NCBI GenBank assembly: GCA_008363265.1
Contig: RHKR01000057.1
Span: forward strand, 1-9,403
DNA from: Chlorobiota bacterium
Lineage (GTDB): Bacteria > Bacteroidota > Ignavibacteria > Ignavibacteriales > Ignavibacteriaceae
Reading direction: 5' to 3'
DNA length: 9,403 nucleotides
The notes under the pieces were generated by a model that searched no databases, had not been told where the DNA came from, and saw nothing but the letters and a program-made list of their open reading frames with translations. Shown piece by piece: positions 1 to 7,097 of this stretch (position 1 is the first letter of the stretch; each line of letters starts with the position of its first letter). Position numbers and translations under genes: made by a program.

Positions 1-5
1 TTCAT
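1..5 (-). CDS. Start of an unidentified downstream gene, truncated by window edge
   Basis: Only ATG plus two bases (ATGAA) of this minus-strand gene lie in the window, so nothing can be said about its product. The call rests on a near-consensus Shine-Dalgarno (AGGAGGAG, positions 20-13) a good distance upstream of the ATG at 5-3, and on the fact that every other gene here runs in the same direction. It follows the esterase gene after a 126-base gap, much longer than any other gap in the cluster, so it may be separately controlled. Confidence 0.55.
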
Positions 6-11
6 CTTTTT

Positions 12-41
12 TCTCCTCCTCTACTGTCGAGCATGAGGAGA
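12..41 (-). promoter_or_regulatory. Shine-Dalgarno with potential anti-SD hairpin
   Basis: The minus strand carries AGAGGAGGAG at 22-13, ending seven bases before the ATG at 5-3, a near-perfect ribosome binding site. Just upstream, TCTCCTC at 41-35 is complementary to GAGGAGA at 18-12 (7 bp, 16-base loop), or CTCCTC at 40-35 can pair with GAGGAG at 21-16 (6 bp, 13-base loop). Either register would cover the ribosome binding site. That the pairing is possible is seen directly; a regulatory role is inference, because purine-rich SDs and CT-rich leaders pair easily by chance. Confidence 0.4.
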
Positions 42-90
42 GAGAAATCAATGTAAGAAAGGAGAGTAAGAAAATGCTTGCTAACCTGAC

Positions 91-110
91 TGAAAGCTTA
101 AAAGGTTTCA
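91..110. repeat. Imperfect 20-bp palindrome
   Basis: TGAAAGCTTAAAAGGTTTCA is a dyad in which 8 of 10 base pairs are symmetric; the G/G pair at 96/105 and the central A/A fail. It lies 22 bases past the esterase stop codon. It could be a protein-binding operator for the next gene, part of a weak mRNA 3' structure, or chance in AT-rich sequence. The central loop is too short for a stable hairpin over the full length. Confidence 0.35.
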
Positions 111-131
111 ATGCCAAAATCCTTTAATTGT

Positions 132-1439
132 TTAGAAAAGAATGTGTTTGAACATTTCCGGAGTGTAATCCGGTTTCACGATCCCATTAGCCTGCCCTTT
201 GAAGATCAAACTGCCAGGGATAGTCGAAATATTGATCAGCGGGATTGTGGCGTTGTACTTGCTGTTGATCGCGCTGATGAAAGCGTTGGCTACGAGGCCA
301 TGAGCCTGGCTTGTCGGGTGAACACCGTCAAGGCTGAAAAGATTACCTGTCACAAAAACCGGCGTGAATTTCACACCATCCACAAAATAACCACCTGTCG
401 GATAAGCGGCAGCTATCTGCATTAGAAGTGCATGAGCGTTAACAAAAGCGAAATCTTTTGCTGTGGCGGCATTCTGGATAACTGTATTGTACTGGGCAAT
501 TATGCTCTTAACAGTAACAATTTCAGCCTGATCAAGGATGAAACGGTTGCTGATCGGGTTAGCCTTTGAGAGACCCTTTCCTGCTGCAAGCTCAGCTGCT
601 GCTGTGAGAGTAAGCAGGTTGCTTGAGAGCGGCATCGGAATGGTATCACCGGTTCCGGCGATGCCCCAAACGGCTGTTACACCCTGCTGCTGAAGCTGTC
701 CACCAACGGTGGTGAAATATGCAGCAACGGTAACATCAAGAATGTTTGCAACTGCTACCGGTACATTGAGGCTCTTCAAACTGTCCATCGCCTGATTGTA
801 GAGGGCGGTAAAAGTGGCTACCGGTGTGTAAGGAACAGTTCCGCCTGACGCAGCGTGACCAAGTATGTCATTTGATCCGAGCCAGAAAGTAACAAATGTT
901 GGCTGCTGGGCCTTGAGTTGAAGCCACTGTGTCGTCTTCGCGCCACCAGTGTTCCTGAGAACGAGGTTGAACATCGGGTTCGGCGAACCACCAAATACTG
1001 CCGAGAAGCAGCTCAGTGAGTCGTAAGCATTCATGAAGTCATACAGAAGTGCGCCGGATATTCCGAGGTTGTTGTATGGCTTTGGATAGGTTGCGTTGAG
1101 CAAAGGACCGCTGTTCGGATTTATGTATGAAACAAACGGCGAAACGCTGACAACTTCAATACGTCCTTTTGTACCGGGTTCGCCAACGTTTGGGTAAGCG
1201 AAAGTAGTACCAACCTGATTGGCGATCTGAGCAGCATATGAATACCTCTGTGCGGACTCAAACACTGATCCAGACTGATAGCCGGCGGTCAGACTGTTAC
1301 CAATAGCAACGTATCGTGTAAAATTCGCGGTTCCAGTACTGGGAGCCGCAGGAGCAGTTAAATCTGATCTGTCCTGGCATCCGGTAAAAAGGATAACAGA
1401 CAGGGCGAAAACTGAGATTATGCTAAAAAACTTTTTCAT
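132..1439 (-). CDS. SGNH/GDSL-family esterase/lipase lipoprotein
   Basis: Predicted 435-residue serine esterase anchored as a lipoprotein in the envelope. Residues 1-20 are a basic then hydrophobic signal peptide ending in a lipobox (LFTG-C), with Cys21 as the lipidated residue. Block I is IGNSLTAG with the nucleophile Ser49 (GNSL instead of GDSL). Block II is probably the Gly in GISGALLYD (about 126-134). Block III is GSND at 188-191 with Asn190 for the oxyanion hole. Block V is DGVHP with Asp371 and His374. All catalytic elements of the SGNH family are therefore present. Roughly 40 residues follow block V and show no sorting domain I recognise. The gene starts 17 bases after the FadL-type gene, with AGAGGAA (1454-1448) eight bases before the ATG, so co-expression is likely. 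The substrate (acyl ester, lipid or acetylated glycan) cannot be read from the sequence. An acyl ester feeding the neighbouring fatty-acid transporter is an inference. Confidence 0.88.
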   Translation of the reverse strand: MKKFFSIISVFALSVILFTGCQDRSDLTAPAAPSTGTANFTRYVAIGNSLTAGYQSGSVFESAQRYSYAAQIANQVGTTFAYPNVGEPGTKGRIEVVSVSPFVSYINPNSGPLLNATYPKPYNNLGISGALLYDFMNAYDSLSCFSAVFGGSPNPMFNLVLRNTGGAKTTQWLQLKAQQPTFVTFWLGSNDILGHAASGGTVPYTPVATFTALYNQAMDSLKSLNVPVAVANILDVTVAAYFTTVGGQLQQQGVTAVWGIAGTGDTIPMPLSSNLLTLTAAAELAAGKGLSKANPISNRFILDQAEIVTVKSIIAQYNTVIQNAATAKDFAFVNAHALLMQIAAAYPTGGYFVDGVKFTPVFVTGNLFSLDGVHPTSQAHGLVANAFISAINSKYNATIPLINISTIPGSLIFKGQANGIVKPDYTPEMFKHILF

Positions 1440-1456
1440 TGATTCGGTTCCTCTAA

Positions 1457-2698
1457 TTAAAATTTATAGTTAAATGTTAATGAAAAGAGGTTCGCGTAAG
1501 AATTGTATGTTCCGTTCATTGGAGCAAATCCGCTACCGGAATAGCTCTCTATTGAATTGGTGATAGTTCTTTCGTTAAACCTGAGGAACAGATATGCCAG
1601 ATCCATGCTGATCGCGTTGGATAACCTGTAACCGATACCTGCGGAGAATCCCATTCTGTCTGAATCAGGAAGTGTAGGATCAACTTTTTTGTCTTCGATC
1701 GGATTCTTGTCATACAGGAATCCTGCGCGGAGATCAAGATCTTTCGAGTATTTGTACTCTACGCCAAGTCTTGCTATCCAAACATCTTTGTAGAGTCTTT
1801 CAGAAGCAGTCAGAGTTTTTCCATCGGACGCAAAGGTTACTTTGAGAGTGTCGTAACTTGACCACCAAACATACTGGAAATCTGCAGTGACAACAAATCC
1901 GGGTGTGAATCTGTAGGCGATACCGGCTGTTAGCTGAGCCGGTGTTGTAAGTACGGCTTCGATCGGAGCATTCGGGAGGCTCGCGGAAAGCTGGGAAGGT
2001 CCTGTGGTTACTACATCACCTGAGAAACTGTGTTTAACCTGACTTCTGTAGGAAACACCAACGGAGAGTGCTTGTGTGGGTTTCCAAAGGGCTCCAAGAA
2101 CGAACCCGAAAGCTGATTTTGCGGTGCCTTTAAGATCAACGTATGCATCAGCATTGAATGGAGCAAGCTTTTGCTTCTTTGTGATCTCTACATCCGCGTA
2201 GTTGTACTGGAAACCGGCTGAAACACTAAGGTTATCCATCAGTTTGTACGCAGCGATCGCATGGAACGCAAATACTCTGACCTCTGTTTTGACCGCCATG
2301 TAGCGGCCAACCCAGTTTTCATCCCAATCAGTTCCAAGACCAAACGGGTTGTTCAGAGCGAATCCGAGAACTAGCTTGTCACTTAACTGATGAGAAAGGT
2401 AAAAATGAATTGGGGTGAATAATTTGCTTTTTACTTTCGTCTCTTCGATCGACGGAGAGGGACCTCTGAAAGCCGCGCTTGGAGCGATCAAAGCCGTTCC
2501 GGCTGCAGCGTTCGTGCCACCAATAAAGGCCAGACCGGCCGGGTTGAAATACATGGCAGAAAGATCGTTTGCCAATCCTGCAAACGCGCCTCCCATTGCC
2601 ATCGCCCTGGCTCCATGCTCATTGAGCTGAAAACCGCTGGCGAACACATTTCCTCCAATGATCAGAGAAAACAGAAAAGAAAAGAAACATTTTTTCAC
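1457..2698 (-). CDS. FadL/OmpP1/TodX-family outer-membrane transport protein
   Basis: Predicted 413-residue outer-membrane beta-barrel that lets hydrophobic compounds, classically long-chain fatty acids, cross the outer membrane. A Sec signal peptide (1-20, MKKCFF... to NVFA) is followed by a mature start SGFQLNEHG, close to the start of E. coli FadL. The family signature follows: a small-residue-rich segment (RAMAMGGAFAG, 31-41) and NPAG at 52-55. The remainder alternates as amphipathic strands, and the last residue is Phe in a ...FNYKF ending, as expected for BAM-dependent barrels. Length is typical for the family. The start codon is GTG, not ATG, preceded by GGAGG. It lies 26 bases after the biotin carrier gene and 17 before the esterase gene. 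Family assignment is firm; fatty acids as the actual substrate are inferred, since family members also carry aromatics and other hydrophobics. Confidence 0.9.
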   Translation of the reverse strand: MKKCFFSFLFSLIIGGNVFASGFQLNEHGARAMAMGGAFAGLANDLSAMYFNPAGLAFIGGTNAAAGTALIAPSAAFRGPSPSIEETKVKSKLFTPIHFYLSHQLSDKLVLGFALNNPFGLGTDWDENWVGRYMAVKTEVRVFAFHAIAAYKLMDNLSVSAGFQYNYADVEITKKQKLAPFNADAYVDLKGTAKSAFGFVLGALWKPTQALSVGVSYRSQVKHSFSGDVVTTGPSQLSASLPNAPIEAVLTTPAQLTAGIAYRFTPGFVVTADFQYVWWSSYDTLKVTFASDGKTLTASERLYKDVWIARLGVEYKYSKDLDLRAGFLYDKNPIEDKKVDPTLPDSDRMGFSAGIGYRLSNAISMDLAYLFLRFNERTITNSIESYSGSGFAPMNGTYNSYANLFSLTFNYKF

Positions 2699-2702
2699 AG
2701 TG

Positions 2703-2707
2703 CCTCC
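2703..2707 (-). promoter_or_regulatory. Shine-Dalgarno for GTG-initiated FadL-type gene
   Basis: GGAGG on the minus strand at 2707-2703 lies four bases before the GTG at 2698-2696. The spacer is short. The following lysines and hydrophobic run form a complete signal peptide only if translation starts at this GTG, so the site decides the start. No in-frame ATG offers a better N-terminus. Confidence 0.7.
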
Positions 2708-2724
2708 GGAAAAATAGTTTTTGA

Positions 2725-3228
2725 TTAACCAATTAGAAATAACTTTGCTCCTTTTTCCACGGCAGAACGTTCGGAAACGAATATCTCCTTGATCCTACCG
2801 CTAAAGGGGGACTTGATGTCATTCTCCATTTTCATTGCTTCAAGTATCATTATTGATTCACCTTGTGCAACCTCATCCCCGGCATTCTTCTTAAGACTAA
2901 GAACCATCCCGGGCATAGGCGATCGGATCAATGAATGGTGGTTTTGCTGTTTGACGTTGGAGAGCACTTGGCGGGCCTTCTGTTCAAGATTGGTCCTGAC
3001 CTCCGTTTCAAAGTATTTCCCATCTGTTAATATTAGATGATTGTTCTTTTCTCCGGATACTCTGTTGATGCGGTAAACCCTGTTGTTCAATCGTAAAATA
3101 TAATAAAACTGGTTGATCTCTTCGAAATGATACTCATAAGAGTGGTCCCCAATTTGAATAGTATCAGAACCATCGAATTTAACGGACTTCTCTCTGCCGT
3201 TAATATCTACAAAGTAGTCCGGGATCAT
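2725..3228 (-). CDS. Biotin carboxyl carrier subunit of an acyl-CoA carboxylase
   Basis: A 167-residue protein from the ATG at 3228 that carries the biotin accepting CO2 from the biotin carboxylase subunit. The C-terminal biotinyl domain (about residues 100-167) contains SPMPGMV and the biotinylation motif EAMKMEN, with biotinyl-Lys at residue 133. The first ~90 residues are rich in short beta strands (YFVDINGREKSVKF, YYILRLNNRVYRINR) and lack the Ala/Pro-rich linker of classic AccB. They resemble the BT barrel of propionyl- or methylcrotonyl-CoA carboxylase alpha subunits. I chose ATG 3228 because it overlaps the accC stop as ATGA. An alternative in-frame TTG at 3243 adds five residues (TTG-VQRR) but has no clear SD. 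The enzyme also needs a carboxyltransferase, which is not in this window. Acyl specificity (acetyl, propionyl, methylcrotonyl) is undetermined. Confidence 0.87.
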   Translation of the reverse strand: MIPDYFVDINGREKSVKFDGSDTIQIGDHSYEYHFEEINQFYYILRLNNRVYRINRVSGEKNNHLILTDGKYFETEVRTNLEQKARQVLSNVKQQNHHSLIRSPMPGMVLSLKKNAGDEVAQGESIMILEAMKMENDIKSPFSGRIKEIFVSERSAVEKGAKLFLIG

Positions 3229-4724
3229 TCGTCTTTGTACCAAAGATTATCGTCTAAAACCTCGTTTATTCTGACATTGTTGGCGCTGTTTCGGGCTCTC
3301 TCTCGCAGAATGGCGGCAAATGCAGCTGCCGCGTCTTCCAGATCCTCACAGAGACAGTCCTTCCACTTGCCGGGGACTAAAGGTAAAAACTCCTTATCTA
3401 TCAAATTTATGGAATATTTTCCACTCAAAAAAGAATCATTGTTCAATAACCACAATAAAACTGATATATTTGTTTGAACACCCGTAATTGAGTATGAAGA
3501 GAGAGCCATTTTCATTCTTTCGATCGCTGTCTCACGGGTTGCACCGTGGGCGATCACCTTGCTGAGCATGGGATCGTAATAAACGGTTACTTCCGAACCT
3601 GCTTCGATACCTTCATCCACCCTGACACCGGGGCCGGTGGGTAAACGATGGAATGTGATCTTTCCGGTTGATGGCAGAAAATTATTATCCGGGTCTTCGG
3701 CATAAACCCTGCACTCGACCGCATGGCCATTGATCTTGAGATCCTTCTGAGAGAAAGATAACCTCTCTCCTGCAGCTATCTTTATCTGTTCTTTTACAAG
3801 GTCGAGACCGGAAATCATTTCTGTTACGGGATGCTCAACCTGAAGACGGGTGTTCATTTCCAGGAAGTAATAATTTTTATTCTCATCCATCAGGAACTCG
3901 ATCGTTCCCGCGTTGTAGTATCCACATGCTTTCGCTGCCTGTATGGCGGTGGCTGTTATCCTCCGTCTCGTATCCTGATCCATCACTGATGAAGGAGATT
4001 CCTCGATTATCTTCTGGTGACGGCGTTGCACAGAACACTCCCTTTCAAATACATGGACGTAGTTTCCATGTTTATCCCCTAAAATCTGAACTTCTATATG
4101 CTTTGGATTTTCAATGAACTTCTCGATGTAGACCGCGCTGTCACCAAAAGCGGAGAGGGCCTCTCTTTTTGCAGAAAAAAATGCATCTTCCATTTCAGTG
4201 GAAGAATAAACTTTCTTCATCCCCTTTCCTCCCCCACCTGCTGATGCTTTTATCAAGACGGGATAACCGATACCCGAAGCGAATGCCGTTGCCTCCTCTA
4301 TCGATTCAACCGGTTCTGTAGTGCCGGGGACAAATGGTACTCCATGCTTCTGCATAATCTGCCTGGCACCCGTTTTGCTTCCCATCATTTCCACAGATCT
4401 GGATGACGGTCCAATAAAAACGAGCCCGGCTCTCTCGACCGCCTCAATAAAATGTGCCCTCTCAGAAAGAAATCCATAGCCGGGGTGGATGGCATCTGCT
4501 CCCGAGATCCTGGCGATCTCAAGGATTTTTTCGATGTTCAGGTAAGTCTCACCGGCAGCAGTACCGGAAAGATGATAAGACTCATCAGCGTATTTCACAT
4601 GAAGGGAATTCAAATCGGCATCGGAATAAAGTGCAACACTTTGTATCCCCAACTCCCTGGCACCTCTGATTATTCTTAGGGCTATCTCACCCCTGTTTAC
4701 TATCAATATCTTTTTAAAGTACAT
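3225..4724 (-). CDS. accC: Biotin carboxylase subunit of acyl-CoA carboxylase (AccC/PccA-type)
   Basis: Predicted 499-residue ATP-grasp enzyme that carboxylates biotin on the carrier subunit using ATP and bicarbonate. The N-terminal domain begins KKILIVNRGEIALRIIR. Then come SKTGAR with Lys117, the glycine-rich ATP loop KASAGGGGKGM (159-169), HIEVQ with His209, the ECSVQRRHQK segment (229-238), Glu276, Glu289, and the signature NTRLQVEHP with Asn291, Arg293, Gln295 and Glu297. Arg339 follows in ECRV. These match the E. coli AccC active-site set, some shifted by one, so the enzyme should be active. It is about 50 residues longer than E. coli AccC. The extra C-terminus (about 455-499) includes an Ala-rich helix (EDAAAAFAAILRERA) that resembles the start of a BT domain in fused alpha subunits. 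The ATG is three bases after the mutS2 stop, with GGAG (4734-4731) six bases upstream inside the mutS2 end. Its stop overlaps the carrier start (ATGA), implying coupled 1:1 translation. Confidence 0.93.
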   Translation of the reverse strand: MYFKKILIVNRGEIALRIIRGARELGIQSVALYSDADLNSLHVKYADESYHLSGTAAGETYLNIEKILEIARISGADAIHPGYGFLSERAHFIEAVERAGLVFIGPSSRSVEMMGSKTGARQIMQKHGVPFVPGTTEPVESIEEATAFASGIGYPVLIKASAGGGGKGMKKVYSSTEMEDAFFSAKREALSAFGDSAVYIEKFIENPKHIEVQILGDKHGNYVHVFERECSVQRRHQKIIEESPSSVMDQDTRRRITATAIQAAKACGYYNAGTIEFLMDENKNYYFLEMNTRLQVEHPVTEMISGLDLVKEQIKIAAGERLSFSQKDLKINGHAVECRVYAEDPDNNFLPSTGKITFHRLPTGPGVRVDEGIEAGSEVTVYYDPMLSKVIAHGATRETAIERMKMALSSYSITGVQTNISVLLWLLNNDSFLSGKYSINLIDKEFLPLVPGKWKDCLCEDLEDAAAAFAAILRERARNSANNVRINEVLDDNLWYKDE

Positions 4725-4727
4725 CTA

Positions 4728-7076
4728 CTACTCCGAAAATTCCACAATTGTAACACCTTCCCCTCCGAGATCGACAGGGGCATAATAGTAATTACTCACT
4801 TTAGGATTCTGCTTCAACAGGTCGTGCACAACCTTTTTCAATGCGCCTGTCCCTTTACCGTGCAGTATTTCAACGCGGTTTAGATTGGAAATGTAGGCAT
4901 CTATGAGAAAACGTTCGACCCGGTTCTCGATATCACCGGCTCTCTCACCTCTTATATCAAGCCGGTATCCGACATCTGACCGAACTTCAACGGAACCTGC
5001 TCTGCGCTGCTCTTTTCTTATCGTTTTGTTGGATACTTTTATACACTCATCAACTTTGAAAGATATCCTCAGGGGTCCGGTAGCAATAACAAGGTTCCTC
5101 CCATCCGGGGAAATTTCTATCACCTCTCCGTAGGTTTCGGATTCCCTGATCTTAACGGTATCGCCTATCCGGACAGGAGAATTATCCTCTTCCGATTCGA
5201 CCGGTACAGACACATTAATGTTTTCGACCTTACCTTTCAGTTGGTCCAGCTTCTTGCCGGCACCGCCCGTGGCAGCCTTCGAGGCCTGAGTCTCCTTAAT
5301 CTCCTTGATAATTTTCTGAACCTCGCGGTTGGCTTCATCAATGAAAACGGCGGCTTTTTCTTTGGCCTCACGAAGAATCTTGTTCTTTTCCTTATCGAGC
5401 TCTTTAACTTTTTTCTCGTAGAGATTTGCCAAACCGGTTAGTCTCGTATTTTCCTTCTCGAAATGCTGCAGTTTTTTCATCAGTTCCTGCTCTCTCTCTT
5501 CCACTTCAAGAAGTATTTTCTCAAGTCCCGCGCTTATATCCTGAACAAAACCGGTGGCTGCATCAATGAATTCTCTCTCAAATCCCAAACGGATAAGTAT
5601 CTCGAATGCATAACTCGAGCCGGGTATACCCTGCCTGAACTGATAAGTTGGTTTCAGCTCTTCAGTATCGAAGCTCATGGAAGCATTGTAAAAGCCATCC
5701 ACCTCTGACGCGAGTGCTTTAAGCGCGGAGAGATGTGTTGTGGAAAAGACCATACTTCCCGCCGAATGCAACTTTAACAGAACTGAACGTGAGATGGCAG
5801 CTCCTGAATCCGGGTCGGTGCCGGTACCGATCTCATCTATCAACACCAGTGTTGTCTCCCCCGCCTGTTCAAGAATGTTTTTGATATTGGAAAGGTGCGA
5901 ACTGAAAGTACTGAGATCATCGTCGATCGACTGTGAGTCTCCGATATCAACGAGTATTTTGTCGAAAATGTGAAGGTTGGTGTCGGGCCCGGCGGGAATA
6001 TGTATCCCCGACTGTGCCATCAAGGCAAGCAGGCCGATGCTCTTGATCAGAACAGTTTTACCACCAGCGTTTGGTCCTGTTATCACTACTGAGTTGCCGG
6101 ATCCGACCTTCAGATTGAAAGGTACTGTTCCACGCATCCCATGTTTGATCAGGAGGAGCGGATGCCTTCCACCGTATATCTCGATACCCCTGCCACGATC
6201 AAATGTTGGAAACGAACCAATAATCTCGATCGAATAATTTCCCCTTGCAAAGATGGAGTCAAGTGTCGTCACAGTTTCATAACTGAGGAGGAGCTCATCG
6301 TAGTTCGATCTGATCCTGAGGGTTACCTCCCTTAATATCCTGTCGATCTCCCGTTTTTCTGCAAAATTTAGCGAAACTATGTCATTATTCAGATTGAGTG
6401 TCTCTTCAGGTTCGATATAGACTGTCTGTCCCGTGGATGACTCTGAATGAATAATACCTTTGATCTGCCTTTTATATTCAACCTTCACTGGAACCACGAG
6501 CCGCCCGTCACGGAGAGTCAGGTAGTTTTCCCTTGTGATCTCTTTCTCGGTAAGGTCTTTAACTATCCGGGTGACATACCTTCTCAATTCTTCCGACTTT
6601 TCTCTGATCTCTTTCCTGATGCTCTGCAGGGTTTTACTCGCGGTGTCTTTTAATTCACCGGAGGAATCAAAGATCGTGGAAATGTACCGGTCAAAAAGCT
6701 TGTCTTCGAAAAGGAAATTGCCCAATTCTGAGAGAACGGGAGCCACATCATGATTTGTTTTGAGATATTGTTTTAGATTGGTTGAACAAATTGCCAGTTC
6801 AACAATATTGAACACTGCTTTTGCGGTGAGAACTGCACCATCAACTTTTGTGAGATGGAGGTCTTTTATTATGTCGTTCAATGCGGATAGAGGTGGATAC
6901 CCTCTTTCATTGATCAACTCCTTTGCTTCAGATACACACAATCCCTGGTAGAGTATCTCAGTTTCACCCGTAAGAGGTTCAAGGCCATATACGAGATCTT
7001 TTCCCCTCTGAGTATAGCAATATTTCGCTACCTGAGCGAGAACTTTATGAAATTCCAGTTTTTCTTTATTGAACAT
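4728..7076 (-). CDS. mutS2: MutS2 family ATPase/endonuclease with Smr domain
   Basis: Predicted 782-residue MutS2, the usual full length. It lacks the N-terminal mismatch-recognition domain of MutS1 and begins directly with the core helical region (KLEFHKVLAQVAKYC). The ATPase domain carries Walker A GPNAGGKT (334-341), a DDDLSTFSSH region (385-394) and Walker B LVLIDEIG with Asp414/Glu415, then GTGTDP and STTHLSALK. A charged coiled coil spans about 515-600, followed by a KOW-like barrel (VRIGDTVKI, about 635-680). The C-terminal Smr domain (about 703-782) has LDIRG (706-710) and HGKGTGALK (739-747), the conserved nuclease/RNA-binding motifs. In other bacteria MutS2 has been linked to suppression of recombination and, in Bacillus, to rescue of collided ribosomes; which role applies here is unknown. 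It follows the CvpA gene by 21 bases; GGAG at 7083-7080 is only three bases from the ATG. It ends in tandem TAG TAG codons just before accC. Confidence 0.95.
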   Translation of the reverse strand: MFNKEKLEFHKVLAQVAKYCYTQRGKDLVYGLEPLTGETEILYQGLCVSEAKELINERGYPPLSALNDIIKDLHLTKVDGAVLTAKAVFNIVELAICSTNLKQYLKTNHDVAPVLSELGNFLFEDKLFDRYISTIFDSSGELKDTASKTLQSIRKEIREKSEELRRYVTRIVKDLTEKEITRENYLTLRDGRLVVPVKVEYKRQIKGIIHSESSTGQTVYIEPEETLNLNNDIVSLNFAEKREIDRILREVTLRIRSNYDELLLSYETVTTLDSIFARGNYSIEIIGSFPTFDRGRGIEIYGGRHPLLLIKHGMRGTVPFNLKVGSGNSVVITGPNAGGKTVLIKSIGLLALMAQSGIHIPAGPDTNLHIFDKILVDIGDSQSIDDDLSTFSSHLSNIKNILEQAGETTLVLIDEIGTGTDPDSGAAISRSVLLKLHSAGSMVFSTTHLSALKALASEVDGFYNASMSFDTEELKPTYQFRQGIPGSSYAFEILIRLGFEREFIDAATGFVQDISAGLEKILLEVEEREQELMKKLQHFEKENTRLTGLANLYEKKVKELDKEKNKILREAKEKAAVFIDEANREVQKIIKEIKETQASKAATGGAGKKLDQLKGKVENINVSVPVESEEDNSPVRIGDTVKIRESETYGEVIEISPDGRNLVIATGPLRISFKVDECIKVSNKTIRKEQRRAGSVEVRSDVGYRLDIRGERAGDIENRVERFLIDAYISNLNRVEILHGKGTGALKKVVHDLLKQNPKVSNYYYAPVDLGGEGVTIVEFSE

Positions 7077-7097
7077 CTGCTCCGGCAGTTGAATATC

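Larger units (their letters stand above)
6..131 (-). other. Intergenic leader between esterase gene and left-edge gene
   Basis: This is the only intergenic region longer than 30 bases in the window. Read on the minus strand it holds an imperfect palindrome (91-110), then a pyrimidine-rich stretch, then a potential hairpin covering the Shine-Dalgarno of the next gene. I see no stem followed by a T run on the minus strand, so no rho-independent terminator for the upstream cluster. I see no convincing sigma-70 or Bacteroidota-type (TTTG / TAnnTTTG) promoter. Confidence 0.5.

Noticed and set aside
11..46. Possible rho-independent terminator from the inverted repeat near the left edge
   Set aside because: On the minus strand the stem is followed by an A run and an ATG, not a T run; on the plus strand no gene ends there and it is followed by GA-rich sequence.
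111..425. Plus-strand open frame of 104 codons inside the esterase gene
   Set aside because: It is antisense to a gene with an intact catalytic triad and signal peptide, has low-complexity-free but family-less sequence, and no SD; a shadow frame.
3127..3477. Plus-strand open frame of 116 codons across the accC/carrier junction
   Set aside because: Antisense to two well-supported genes, with no recognisable domain or ribosome binding site.
4725..4730. Tandem TAG TAG at the end of mutS2 as a recoding or readthrough signal
   Set aside because: Two consecutive stops argue against readthrough, and the second also forms the spacer between GGAG and the accC ATG, which explains it simply.
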